Source: Kribbella pittospori
GTDB lineage: Bacteria; Actinomycetota; Actinomycetes; Propionibacteriales; Kribbellaceae
DNA: 64,000 nt
Assembly: GCF_004331465.1 (NCBI RefSeq)
Contig: NZ_SJKB01000003.1
Location: 248,001-312,000, forward strand
Direction: 5' to 3'
Of the stretch, positions 1 to 8,295 are shown piece by piece. Within the stretch, counting starts at the first letter, position 1; each line of letters opens with the position of its first letter. The position numbers and the translations under genes are program-made. Below the pieces are notes generated by a model. The model was not told where the DNA came from. It was given only the letters and a program-made list of their open reading frames with translations, and searched no databases.

Positions 1-1
1 T

Positions 2-892
2 CGTCAAGCTCCGTCCGGTGCCGTCGGGCGGAGCGGTCGGGTCAGCTGGATGGTCCTGCCCGCACTGGTGATGTTCGTCGTCTTCGGTGTCGTCCCGCTG
101 GTCGGCGTACTCGCCCTCAGCTTCACCCAGTGGGACGGCCTCGGCCCGATCCATCCGGCCGGCCTGTCCAACTGGCGGTCCGTGCTCTCCGATCCCACGC
201 TGCCGCACAGCATCTTCGTGACCTTCGAGATCATGATCCTGTCGTGGGCGGTGCAGACTCCGATCAGCCTGCTGCTCGGAGTCTTCCTTGCCGGCCGCCA
301 GCGGTATCGCGCGTTGCTGGCCGTCCTCTATTTCATTCCGCTGCTGCTCAGCTCGGCCGCGATCGCCATCACCTACAAGGCCCTGCTCGACCCGAACTTC
401 GGTCTGGGCCCGGGACTGCATCTCGACTTCCTGACCCAGGACTGGCTCGGCAAGAGCAACCTCGCCGTCGGCGTGGTCGTGTTCATCGTCTCCTGGCAGT
501 TCATCCCGTTCCACTCGCTGATCTACCAAGGTGGGGTCCGGCAGATCCCGACCACGATGTACGAGGCCGCGTCGATCGACGGGGCCGGCCGGGTCCGGCA
601 GTTCTTCAGCATCACGGTGCCGCAGCTGAAGTACACGATCATCACGTCGTCCACTCTGATGGTGGTTGGGTCGCTGACGTTCTTCGACCTGATCTTCGTC
701 CTGACCGCGGGCGGTCCGGGCGACGCCACCCGCGTCCTCGCCCTCGACATGTACAAGCGCGGATTCATGTCCAACCAGATGGGCCCGGCCAGCGTGATCG
801 CCGTCTTCCTCGTGTTGCTCGGCCTGGCCCTCGCCCTGTTGCTGCGCCGGCTCGGCGGCAGTACGACCGCCAGCCAGCAGGAAGGTGCGTGA
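2..892 (+). CDS. Sugar ABC transporter permease, MalF type (5' end outside window)
   Basis: Inner-membrane permease of a carbohydrate-uptake ABC importer. The frame is open to the left edge and reads about 16 residues before the first in-window ATG at 50, so the true start lies upstream. Several hydrophobic segments are visible, and the EAA loop that docks the ATPase is present (YEAASIDGAGRVRQFFSITV), followed by the usual late segment TAGGPGDATRVLALDMY. These are typical of the MalF/UgpA branch. The next permease begins 1 nt after the stop, so the two are co-transcribed and translationally coupled. No binding protein or ATPase gene is visible; actinobacterial sugar importers often place the binding protein just upstream and share the ATPase MsiK encoded elsewhere. 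The substrate cannot be read from the sequence. Confidence 0.88.
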   Translation, partial: RQAPSGAVGRSGRVSWMVLPALVMFVVFGVVPLVGVLALSFTQWDGLGPIHPAGLSNWRSVLSDPTLPHSIFVTFEIMILSWAVQTPISLLLGVFLAGRQRYRALLAVLYFIPLLLSSAAIAITYKALLDPNFGLGPGLHLDFLTQDWLGKSNLAVGVVVFIVSWQFIPFHSLIYQGGVRQIPTTMYEAASIDGAGRVRQFFSITVPQLKYTIITSSTLMVVGSLTFFDLIFVLTAGGPGDATRVLALDMYKRGFMSNQMGPASVIAVFLVLLGLALALLLRRLGGSTTASQQEGA

Positions 893-893
893 C

Positions 894-1796
894 ATGGCAT
901 CCGGCACGACAACGGCCACGAGAAGCACGAGTACGGCGACCCGGCCGGCGCGCGGCGGACCCGTCCGTGCCCACAAGCTGCTCCAGCTGAACTGGTTCGG
1001 CGGTGCGGCAGGCTGGGTGTGGCTCGGGATCGTGCTGATCCCGCTGTACTGGATCGTCGTCACCAGCTTCAAGGACCAGAGCGACTACTTCACCCAGAAC
1101 CCGTTCGCGCTGCCGTCCGCCCCGACGACAGAGAACTACAAACTGGTGATCGAGTCCGACTTCCCGCGGTACTTCGCCAACAGCGTGATCGTCACGGCCG
1201 GCACGATCATCCCGGCGGTCGCGATTTCGTTCATGGCGGCGTACGCGATCATCCGCGGTGCCGGCAGCCGCTTCCTTGCCGGGGTCAACGGCCTGTTCCT
1301 GATGGGCCTGGCGATCCCGCTGCAGGCCACCATCATCCCGGTCTACCTGCTGATCATCCGGATGCATCTCTACGACAGCCTGCTGGCGCTCATCCTGCCG
1401 TCGGTCGCGTTCTCGATCCCGCTGTCGGTGCTCGTGCTGACGAACTTCATCCGCGACGTACCGAAGGAACTCTTCGAGTCGATGCGGGTCGACGGTGCGA
1501 CCGAGTGGGACATGCTGCGCAAGCTCGCGCTGCCGCTGACCCGGCCCGCGCTTGTCACCGTCAGCATCTACAACGGCCTCGCCGTCTGGAACGGCTTCCT
1601 GCTCCCGCTGATCCTGACCCAGAGCCCCGACAAGCGGACCCTGCCACTGGCGTTGTGGACCTTCCAAGGCCAGTACAGCGTGAACGTTCCCGCCGTCCTC
1701 GCGTCGGTCGTGCTGACCACGCTGCCGATCGTCATCCTCTACGCCCTCGGCCGCCGCCAGCTCCTCAGCGGCCTGACCGCCGGCTTCAGCCGGTAG
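894..1796 (+). CDS. Sugar ABC transporter permease, MalG type
   Basis: Second inner-membrane permease of the same importer. The start is placed at the ATG at 894 because an AAGG Shine-Dalgarno lies at 882-885, 8 nt upstream; an in-frame GTG at 885 overlaps the previous gene and would leave that signal unused. The protein has a Thr/Ser/Arg-rich cytoplasmic N-terminus of about 30 residues, then a membrane segment near LGIVLIPLYWIVVTSF and the MalG-type EAA loop (FESMRVDGATEWDMLRKLAL). It ends LSGLTAGFSR, close to the common GLTAGAVKG ending of this family. It is coupled to the upstream permease and is the last gene of that operon. The downstream gene is convergent after a 12-nt gap. Confidence 0.9.
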   Translation: MASGTTTATRSTSTATRPARGGPVRAHKLLQLNWFGGAAGWVWLGIVLIPLYWIVVTSFKDQSDYFTQNPFALPSAPTTENYKLVIESDFPRYFANSVIVTAGTIIPAVAISFMAAYAIIRGAGSRFLAGVNGLFLMGLAIPLQATIIPVYLLIIRMHLYDSLLALILPSVAFSIPLSVLVLTNFIRDVPKELFESMRVDGATEWDMLRKLALPLTRPALVTVSIYNGLAVWNGFLLPLILTQSPDKRTLPLALWTFQGQYSVNVPAVLASVVLTTLPIVILYALGRRQLLSGLTAGFSR

Positions 1797-1808
1797 GACA
1801 CGCCCTAG

Positions 1809-2165
1809 CTACAACCTTCTGCTGCCGGGTCTGATCGCCCACGACGCGAGCGCCAGTACGGCGAACGCGGCGGGGGCGATCATTCCGGCGTACTGGTGGT
1901 CGGCGGCGTTCGATGCGGCCGCGCCGGTCATGTTGATCAGCACGCCGGCGTACGCCCACTCCTTCAGTCGCGGCAGGCCGGGCGCAACCAGCACCACCGC
2001 GGCCGCCACCTTCGCGACGCCGAGGATGGTGGCGAGATAGCTCGGGTACCCGAGGTCGATCATCATGGGGTAGAACGGCGGCAGCCGCAGCAGATCCATC
2101 GTGCCGCCGACGGCGCACTCGCCCACTACGATCGTGGTCACTGCCCAGTACGTGCCGGTCTTCAT
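1809..2165 (-). CDS. DoxX-like small membrane protein
   Basis: A 118-residue protein with about four hydrophobic segments and the layout of the DoxX-like family (an early GGTMDLLRLPPFYPMMIDLGYP stretch split by short loops, then an LGVAKVAAAVVLVAPGL helix). Members are membrane proteins of uncertain biochemical role, some linked to quinone or thiol redox balance. It is transcribed divergently from the TetR regulator at 2241, and the 75-nt gap is full of inverted repeats, so repression by that TetR protein is likely. An AGGTGAG ribosome-binding site precedes the ATG at 2165. The function beyond family membership is not known. Confidence 0.72.
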   Translation of the reverse strand: MKTGTYWAVTTIVVGECAVGGTMDLLRLPPFYPMMIDLGYPSYLATILGVAKVAAAVVLVAPGLPRLKEWAYAGVLINMTGAAASNAADHQYAGMIAPAAFAVLALASWAIRPGSRRL

Positions 2166-2178
2166 CGTGACTCACCTG

Positions 2179-2219
2179 CTATCGGTACGGACCCGTACTC
2201 TTATCTATCGGTACGATAG
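2179..2219. promoter_or_regulatory. Probable TetR operators between doxX-like and tetR
   Basis: Two perfect inverted repeats sit in the divergent gap: GTACGG-AC-CCGTAC at 2185-2198 and CTATCG-GTA-CGATAG at 2205-2219. In addition the 11-mer CTATCGGTACG occurs twice as a direct repeat (2179-2189 and 2205-2215). This is the expected place for the operators of the TetR regulator at 2241, which would control both itself and the DoxX-like gene. Binding is inferred, not shown. Confidence 0.6.
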
Positions 2220-2240
2220 CGTTTCGATGGAGGAGGTTCA

Positions 2241-2795
2241 ATGGCAGCGGTCTCGCGCGGCGACGGTGCCCGGCAGCGGATGCTCGCGGCTGCGCTGGAG
2301 GTTCTGGACGAGTCAGGTCTGGCCGGCTTCACGATGGAGGCGGTCGCCCGGCGGGCCGGCGCGAGCAAGGCGACGCTCTACCGGCGCTGGCCGACCACGG
2401 GCGCGCTGCTGATCGACGCGATGGACGCGACCTTCCGGCCGTTCCCGGTGCCGGAAACCGGGAAGGTGGAGTCGGATGTGGCCGCGATCCTGAACGCGTT
2501 CGTGCAGCTGATGGAGCACACGCCGTTCCCTCGGCTGCTGGCCGCCTTCATCGACGCGGCCGAACGTGACCCCGCCCTGTCCCGGCTCCACGCCGACCTG
2601 ACCGGCCGCCGACGCGACCCGCTCCTCGCCGTTCTCGAACGCGCTCGCGAACGCGGGGAGCTTCCCGAGGACACGGACCCCGAGCTCACCACGGACCTGC
2701 TCACCAGCCCGTTCTTCTACCGCCGGTTCGTTGCCCACCGCCCCATTCCACCGACGATGGTGGACGAGGTCGTCAGCCGCGTCCTGGCACGCTGA
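2241..2795 (+). CDS. TetR/AcrR family transcriptional regulator
   Basis: A 184-residue one-component repressor. Residues about 8-55 form the TetR DNA-binding domain (AALEVLDESGLAGFTMEAVA, then RRAGASKATLYRRWPT as recognition helix). The rest is an all-helical ligand-binding domain of the TetR_C type with no recognisable ligand signature. A near-consensus AGGAGG at 2231-2236 fixes the ATG at 2241; an ATG at 2227 has no such site. The gene is divergent from a DoxX-like gene with palindromes between them, pointing to auto-regulation and local control. Its last 23 nt overlap the convergent gene ending at 2773. Confidence 0.88.
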   Translation: MAAVSRGDGARQRMLAAALEVLDESGLAGFTMEAVARRAGASKATLYRRWPTTGALLIDAMDATFRPFPVPETGKVESDVAAILNAFVQLMEHTPFPRLLAAFIDAAERDPALSRLHADLTGRRRDPLLAVLERARERGELPEDTDPELTTDLLTSPFFYRRFVAHRPIPPTMVDEVVSRVLAR

Positions 2796-5523
2796 CTCCG
2801 GACGACCAACCGGGATTCACCGCGGGTGCTGGTTCGGCGAGGGAGATGCGGGACCGGACTGCGAGGCCCTCGATGTCACGCCGCAGCGGCATCGCGCCCA
2901 TCTGGACCGCCGGACGGTACGCCGCGCGGAGCGAGTCGCTCAGTGTCGAGGCCGGCCGGCCTTCACCGAGACCCGACTCCACGAAGCGGAACAGCGCTTG
3001 CGCTTCGCCCCAGACGTTCCCCGTCTCGCGGCAGGCCGCTGCGGCGTCGAGCCAACGATCGGGCTGATCACCTCCGGCCCGGCAGCGCTCCCGCTCGGCC
3101 TCGAACAGTGCTCTGTGCATCGTCGCAGCGGGCGTGCCGGCCGAGAACGGCTCGGTCGGCCAGCCGGCCAGCACTTCGTCGAGGGTGGCGATCGCCTCGG
3201 CGACTTCGGCTGGATCCTGGTGGTCCCGTGCGGTCCGGGCGAGTTCGGCGGCGACCTGTGCGTAGGCGACGAGAACGTCGTCACCGAGGTCCTCGGCCGC
3301 CTGGTCGCCGGTCGGTACGCAGCGCTTCAGCCAGTCGAGTGCGTCCCGAGGCTTGCCATCGGCAAGCAACGTTGCCGCTCCGCAGAGTTTGAAGCCCTCC
3401 TGGAGGCCGGGGAAGCTGCTGGGCACGAGTTCTTCCGCGCGCTCCAGATGCAGTCTCGCCTCTGCAACCTGACCCGACCTCACGGCGAGCAGGGTGGCCG
3501 CGAGCCGGACGCCGGCGCCGCTGATACCACCGCACCGCGCCGCCAGGGCCGTCCGGATCATCGCTCGCGCTTCGTCCCAGCGACCGTTGTCCAGCAACCC
3601 GTCGGTCAGCATGAACAGCAGGAAATGGCAGGACTTGCCCGCACCGCCGTCGATCAGTTGCCGGTACGCCGTCAGGCCTTCGGCGAGGAACTCGTCGTAC
3701 CGGCTGAGCTCAGCCAGGGCGTTGAGTCGCCAGATCGTCGCGTCCTGCAGGTCGCGCAGGTTTCCGTGCGACAGCGCGAGGTGTGCGGCTCGAGTGGCGT
3801 CGGTCAGCGCGTCCGGCGGGCTCGTCACGCACGTCGCGGCCGCACGCTTGCAGAGTGCTCTCGTCAGGGCCTCGTCGGAGCCTGATCGCTCGGCGGCGGC
3901 AACCGCCTGGCCTGCGTACCTGCTGCTGGCGGTCGGGTCGTTCCACACTTGCAGGGCGGCGAGTTCGGCAAGCGCCATCGCGTGTTCGGGGCTGTCCGGA
4001 TCGGACGAGCTGAGATCGACGGCGTCCTGCGCGTCGGCCAGGTCCGGCGTCGAGGGCGAGTTGGCGCTCCAGCGTGCCGTCGATCTGCTGGTCAGGATCG
4101 CGGCGGCCAGGAGGGGCTCGGTACGCCGGTCGACCAAGTCGACCGCCTGGTCCAGCAACGCACTGGCCTCGCCGGGTTCGCTGATCTTCGAGTACGTCGA
4201 ACTCGTACGCCGCAGCAGCCGGATCCGGTCGTGCACGCTGCCGCGGATCGGGTCGGAGACCGACTCCCACAGATCGCAGGCGCGGCGCAGATGGATCGCC
4301 TCCTCGGCCGGCGCACCCAGCCGCCGCGAGTCGTCGGCAGCTTGCAGCGACCAGCGGTAGGCGTCGTCCGTCCGTCCGGCCAGGTGGCTGTGCGCGGCCA
4401 GGTCGGCCGCGGCCGCGTCGGGCGTGGCTTCCAGCACTCGCACGTACGTCGCATGCACCTTCCCGGCCGCGGTCAGCGGGAGACCGTCATACAGGATGTC
4501 GGCGATCAGCGGATGGCGGAACCATGGTGTGCCGCTGGTCGACTCGATGACACCGTGGGTCTCGGCCTCGGTCAGGCAGTCGGTCACATACTCGGGGTTG
4601 ATGCCGTGCTCTCCGGCGACTCTGGTCAGGACAGCGAGCGGCACCGGTCGACCGGCGGCCGCCAGCAGACGGGTGAGGTCCCTGGACTCCCGGGTCAGGC
4701 CGTGCCATTGGGCGAGTAGCGCATCCCGCAAGGCGTCCGGCACAGCGATGGGAGCGGCCTGCGGGTCCGGGAGATCGCGGACCAGCAGTTCGGTCAGGTA
4801 CGGGTTGCCGTCGGACATCGCCTGCACCTGCGCGGCCAACTCCAGATCCCGCGGGTGCTGGGTCAGGCCGGCGATCTGATCAGCGGTCGATTCGAGGTCC
4901 AGCCGCTCCAGGTGGATCTCCTCGAACGACGGCATCCGGCGCATGTCGGCGAGCCAGCCGTGCAACGGGTGTGTTTCGGACCGTGCCTCGTCGCGGCAGG
5001 TGGCGATCAGCGCCAACGGCTGGTTCCGGAAGCCGGCGATCAAGTAGGCCAGCACATCGAGGGACGCCGCGTCCGCCCACTGCAGATCGTCGACGACCAC
5101 CACCGTGGGTCGGCGGTCAGCCAGTCGGCTGATGACGAGATCGACCAGCGGTACCAGTCGTCCGCCGGCGATCGCCGTACCGAAGCCGATCGAGGGGAGC
5201 AGGGCCGCGAGATCGTCGGCACCGGCGAGGACCTCATCGCGCTCGGTCGGGCCGGCGGTGTTCAGCCAGTCCTGAAGCACACCGGCGATGGGCGTGTACG
5301 GAACCTCGGCGGCGGCGAAACGGACGCAACTGCCCCACGTTGGTCGCAACTGCGAGGCTTGGCAGGTCTCTCGGACCAATCGCGTCTTGCCGACGCCTGC
5401 CTCGCCGTGAACGAACAGCGCTCGTGGACTACCTTCGGCCGCACTCTGCAAGGCGCGGGCCAGCAACGCCTGCTCCCGGTCGCGGCCGGGGAGCGATCCG
5501 TGGTCTCCGTCCGTTCCCCCCAT
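2773..5523 (-). CDS. Large AAA ATPase / TPR regulator-like protein lacking the LuxR HTH
   Basis: A 916-residue protein resembling the large ATP-binding regulators of the LuxR (LAL/MalT-like) type. It has an N-terminal Walker A (VHGEAGVGKTRLV), a Walker B (VVVVDDLQWADAASLDVLAY), the downstream winged-helix/NOD part, and a long helical TPR-like second half rich in Leu, Ala and Arg. LAL proteins normally finish with a LuxR helix-turn-helix directly after the segment equivalent to LRRDIEGLAVRSRI. Here that segment is followed by only about 20 residues and a stop, so the DNA-binding domain is absent. The ATG at 5523 is chosen over a GTG 36 nt upstream because its product begins as relatives do; neither has a clear ribosome-binding site. 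The function as a regulator or a signalling ATPase is open. Confidence 0.75.
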   Translation of the reverse strand: MGGTDGDHGSLPGRDREQALLARALQSAAEGSPRALFVHGEAGVGKTRLVRETCQASQLRPTWGSCVRFAAAEVPYTPIAGVLQDWLNTAGPTERDEVLAGADDLAALLPSIGFGTAIAGGRLVPLVDLVISRLADRRPTVVVVDDLQWADAASLDVLAYLIAGFRNQPLALIATCRDEARSETHPLHGWLADMRRMPSFEEIHLERLDLESTADQIAGLTQHPRDLELAAQVQAMSDGNPYLTELLVRDLPDPQAAPIAVPDALRDALLAQWHGLTRESRDLTRLLAAAGRPVPLAVLTRVAGEHGINPEYVTDCLTEAETHGVIESTSGTPWFRHPLIADILYDGLPLTAAGKVHATYVRVLEATPDAAAADLAAHSHLAGRTDDAYRWSLQAADDSRRLGAPAEEAIHLRRACDLWESVSDPIRGSVHDRIRLLRRTSSTYSKISEPGEASALLDQAVDLVDRRTEPLLAAAILTSRSTARWSANSPSTPDLADAQDAVDLSSSDPDSPEHAMALAELAALQVWNDPTASSRYAGQAVAAAERSGSDEALTRALCKRAAATCVTSPPDALTDATRAAHLALSHGNLRDLQDATIWRLNALAELSRYDEFLAEGLTAYRQLIDGGAGKSCHFLLFMLTDGLLDNGRWDEARAMIRTALAARCGGISGAGVRLAATLLAVRSGQVAEARLHLERAEELVPSSFPGLQEGFKLCGAATLLADGKPRDALDWLKRCVPTGDQAAEDLGDDVLVAYAQVAAELARTARDHQDPAEVAEAIATLDEVLAGWPTEPFSAGTPAATMHRALFEAERERCRAGGDQPDRWLDAAAACRETGNVWGEAQALFRFVESGLGEGRPASTLSDSLRAAYRPAVQMGAMPLRRDIEGLAVRSRISLAEPAPAVNPGWSSGVSVPGRG

Positions 5524-5575
5524 GCGGTCAGTGTGCGCCCCAACGCAAGAGCCGACCACAACTTTGCGTGGTGGG

Positions 5576-6232
5576 TCACTCCTTGCGGTCGGCGATGCCG
5601 CGCGTCGCGAGGAGGGCGGCGGCGAGGATGGCTGCGCAGAGAACGGTCAGCAGAGTCAGCGGTACGGCGTCCTCGGTCGCCGTGTGGTCGTTGGACAACA
5701 GGGTCATGATCGGGCGGATCGGCGAGACCCAGCGGATCAGCAGGACGGCGAGGATCGCGGCGGCCGCGGTCAGGGTCGCGATGCCGATGCGGGGGATGAC
5801 CAGACGCGAGCAGAGCAGGCCGATCGCGGTGCCGATCATCGCGGCGGCCAGTTGGGCGACGGCGCCGACGGTCAGGTTGCCGGCGGTGATGACGTGCTTG
5901 CCGGTGACGATCGGGTAGATCAGGCCAACCGCGATGAGCGGGATGCTCCAGGTGAGTACGACGGCGACTGTGATCGCGAGCACGCGCAGCGAATCGCCCA
6001 TCATCACCAGCGTGATCTTGCGCTGGGTCGGATCCTCGTGGTTGACGATGCTGACCGCCAGCCAGGTGCTGCAGATCAGCATGGCCAGCACACAGAACGC
6101 GTACGACGCCTGCAGCGGACCGTTGTCCGACGTCACGCCGACCGCGAGCGCGGCGAGGAAGATCAGGGTCGGCGGCAAGTAACGCTGGGAGAGCAGGACG
6201 CTGGCCAATAGGTACCGGTAGAGGGCGCTCAC
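5576..6232 (-). CDS. ABC transporter membrane subunit (ABC-2-like, hypothetical)
   Basis: A 218-residue integral membrane protein with about six hydrophobic segments, including PPTLIFLAALAVGV, LRVLAITVAVVLTW and LTLLTVLCAAILAAALL. It starts with a GTG at 6232 that overlaps the TGA of the ATPase gene (GTGA, 4 nt), so the two are translationally coupled and form an ABC export system. A much longer open frame extends upstream but its Arg/Pro/Gly-rich translation is the shadow of the ATPase gene. Members of this group usually move small hydrophobic compounds or peptides or act in multidrug export; the substrate is unknown. Confidence 0.72.
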   Translation of the reverse strand: MSALYRYLLASVLLSQRYLPPTLIFLAALAVGVTSDNGPLQASYAFCVLAMLICSTWLAVSIVNHEDPTQRKITLVMMGDSLRVLAITVAVVLTWSIPLIAVGLIYPIVTGKHVITAGNLTVGAVAQLAAAMIGTAIGLLCSRLVIPRIGIATLTAAAAILAVLLIRWVSPIRPIMTLLSNDHTATEDAVPLTLLTVLCAAILAAALLATRGIADRKE

Positions 6233-7050
6233 TCGGGCTTCACCTGCCGGACCGACACCACTGACCAGCCGTGGTTGAGGGCGGTCAGCAACGCGGCGTC
6301 GTGGCTGCCGGTCGGGATGATCAACGTGACGCCGGCGTCGTGGCGTCGTACCTCGAGAACGTCGGGCTGGTGCGACCAGTCGAGGTCGGCGCCCGGGATC
6401 AACTCGATCTCCGTCAACTGGTGCGGTGTGCTCGTGGTGCGTTGGATGAGCTTGCCCTGATGGATCTCGCAGACCCTTGTGGCGGTTGACTTCACGACCT
6501 GGTCCGAGTGCTCGGTGAAGGCGACCGCGCCGCCGTCGCGGGCCGTCTCGGTGAGCAGTTCCCGGAGCGTCCCGTGGGCCGTGGTGTCCAAGCCGGCCCA
6601 CGGCTCGTCGAGGACGAGCAGTTGCGGTGGCATGAGTAGTGCTTGGGCGAGCGCGACCTTCTGTGCGTTGCCCTTGGAGAGTTCGCGCATCGGCGTGTCC
6701 GCTCCGCCGCTCAGCGCGAGTCGGTCCAGGAGCTCGCCGGACCGTTGCCGGGCTGCGCGAGCGGTCAGGCCACGGATCCGTCCCATGTGCCGTAGATAGG
6801 CCGAAGCTGAGAGCCGGTCGTGCGAGGCGAAGACGTCCGGTACGTAGCTCACGATCTGCGCGGTACGCCGTACTGTGCCGGTCGTCGGGCGGGACAAGCC
6901 GACCATCAGCTTCAGCACCGTCGACTTGCCGGAACCGTTGGCGCCGACGAGAGCCAGTAACTCACCCTCCTGAAGATGCAGATCGACGTCGGTCAGAACC
7001 TCCCGTCGGCCGTACCGTTTGGAGACCTTCCTCAGCCGCGCTATCTCCAT
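6229..7050 (-). CDS. ABC transporter ATP-binding protein
   Basis: A 273-residue cytoplasmic ATPase. Walker A is GANGSGKST near residues 36-44, the signature motif is the variant LSKGNAQKVALAQAL, and Walker B is LLVLDEPWAGLD; the switch His lies in FTEHSDQ. The LSKGN form is common in CcmA/NatA-like exporters. The C-terminal 60 residues are a small accessory domain. A TAGTCT -10 element at 7062-7057 lies 6 nt before the ATG, so the mRNA is probably leaderless and starts inside the end of the MFS gene, with which this gene overlaps by 89 nt. It pairs with the membrane protein at 5576-6232. Confidence 0.88.
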   Translation of the reverse strand: MEIARLRKVSKRYGRREVLTDVDLHLQEGELLALVGANGSGKSTVLKLMVGLSRPTTGTVRRTAQIVSYVPDVFASHDRLSASAYLRHMGRIRGLTARAARQRSGELLDRLALSGGADTPMRELSKGNAQKVALAQALLMPPQLLVLDEPWAGLDTTAHGTLRELLTETARDGGAVAFTEHSDQVVKSTATRVCEIHQGKLIQRTTSTPHQLTEIELIPGADLDWSHQPDVLEVRRHDAGVTLIIPTGSHDAALLTALNHGWSVVSVRQVKPE

Positions 7051-8236
7051 GCGGCGAGACTATCCGGCCACCGGTCCGCATCACCTTCGCCAGCGGGCGG
7101 GTGAGGACGAGCGACACGAGTAACGACGCGGCCGCGAAGGCGGTGATCGACGGCGCCGGCGCGGTGAGGTCGGCGAGCGTACCGGCGAGGATCGCGAAGA
7201 TCCCGAACGCCGTCATCCGGAGCGCTGACTCGAGACCAAGCACCTGCCCTCGGAGGTCGGGCAGCGTCAGATCGACCAGCACCTCCTGTTGCGACAAGGA
7301 CGCCGAATACCCGCTACTGCCGACGGCGACCAGAGCCGCGAGTACGCCGATCGGCAGGTCGAAGGCAAAGCCAAGGAACGGGACGGCCAGCAGGTACCGC
7401 AACCAACGGCCGGCGGCACGACGACCTGATGGGGTGAGGAAGCGGCCGACGACGAGATCGCCGGTCATCATCCCAGCGGCTCCCGCGGCCAGGAGCCAGC
7501 CCGCGCGCGGTCCGGCGTACGGGACGAAGAGGGCCTCGCAGCCGACGATCAGGCCGTTGGGCAGCGACAGGGCGAGCAGCAGCGGTCGGGTCCTGGCCTG
7601 GCCGAGGAGACGGCGGTTGCCGCGCCAGGTCTCGCCGAGGCCGGTCCGGGTTCTGCGTCGCGGTGCCCGATCGTGGAGACCGAACCGGAGGACGGGGATG
7701 CTCAGCGCCGAACAGACCGTCGCCATCCACAGCACGGTCGCCGGGCTCAGTGCCTGCAGCAACAATCCGGCGATGCCGAAGCCGGCGATCTGCATCGCGC
7801 CGACGGACAGGTTCATCGCGGACCGGCCGAGGATGAACTGGTCCTCGTCGACCACCTCGTTCAGCAGCCCCCAGCGAACGCCGCCTCCGATCGAGAGCCC
7901 GTAGGCGACGAGGAGCGCGAGGAGGAGCCGCATCCCCGCGCTGAGATCGAGGGCAGCCTGGGCGGCGACCGCCGCGGTCGACAGGGTGGCGAGTGCGGTC
8001 AGGACTCGCCGTGGCCGGGCGGTGTCGGCGGCCGACATGAGCGTGGAGGCGCCGAGCACCTGGGCGAGTGACGGGCCGAACATCACCAGGGCCGCCAGCA
8101 ACGCCGACCCGGTCGCGGCGTCGACCATCAGGGCGAGGGTGAGGCTGGTCATCGTCGACGACGCGTTGCCGAGGGCGCTGCTGACCCAGAGGTTGCGGAA
8201 CTCGGCGTTCCTGAAGATCTCCCGGTAGGTGCTCAT
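6962..8236 (-). CDS. MFS transporter
   Basis: A 424-residue major facilitator transporter of the MFS_3/enterobactin-exporter-like type, with about 11-12 hydrophobic segments beginning after MSTYREIFRNAEFRNLWVSS, an N-terminal motif common in these proteins. It is divergent from an ArsR-type regulator 59 nt away, which probably controls it, suggesting drug or metabolite efflux. The last about 30 residues (from SPHGDSAAEEG onward, rich in Ser, Gly and Arg) are encoded in DNA that also encodes the start of the ABC ATPase in another frame; this tail looks like read-through into neighbouring coding DNA rather than a conserved domain. Confidence 0.85.
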   Translation of the reverse strand: MSTYREIFRNAEFRNLWVSSALGNASSTMTSLTLALMVDAATGSALLAALVMFGPSLAQVLGASTLMSAADTARPRRVLTALATLSTAAVAAQAALDLSAGMRLLLALLVAYGLSIGGGVRWGLLNEVVDEDQFILGRSAMNLSVGAMQIAGFGIAGLLLQALSPATVLWMATVCSALSIPVLRFGLHDRAPRRRTRTGLGETWRGNRRLLGQARTRPLLLALSLPNGLIVGCEALFVPYAGPRAGWLLAAGAAGMMTGDLVVGRFLTPSGRRAAGRWLRYLLAVPFLGFAFDLPIGVLAALVAVGSSGYSASLSQQEVLVDLTLPDLRGQVLGLESALRMTAFGIFAILAGTLADLTAPAPSITAFAAASLLVSLVLTRPLAKVMRTGGRIVSPHGDSAAEEGLQTVRPTGGSDRRRSASSGG

Positions 8237-8295
8237 GTCCGGAAGCTTCGACGGCGGCGCGTCCGCGCCCTACAGTTTCGGATGGAGGCGAAACC

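Noticed and set aside
765..1667. Long reverse-strand open frame opposite the two permease genes
   Set aside because: Its translation is Arg/Gln/Asp-rich without domains and mirrors the GC-rich third positions of the real genes on the other strand.
7050..8236. MFS/ABC overlap as a possible sequencing frameshift
   Set aside because: Both frames are individually clean over the overlap, and the ATPase gene has its own -10 and start, so no correction is needed to explain the arrangement.
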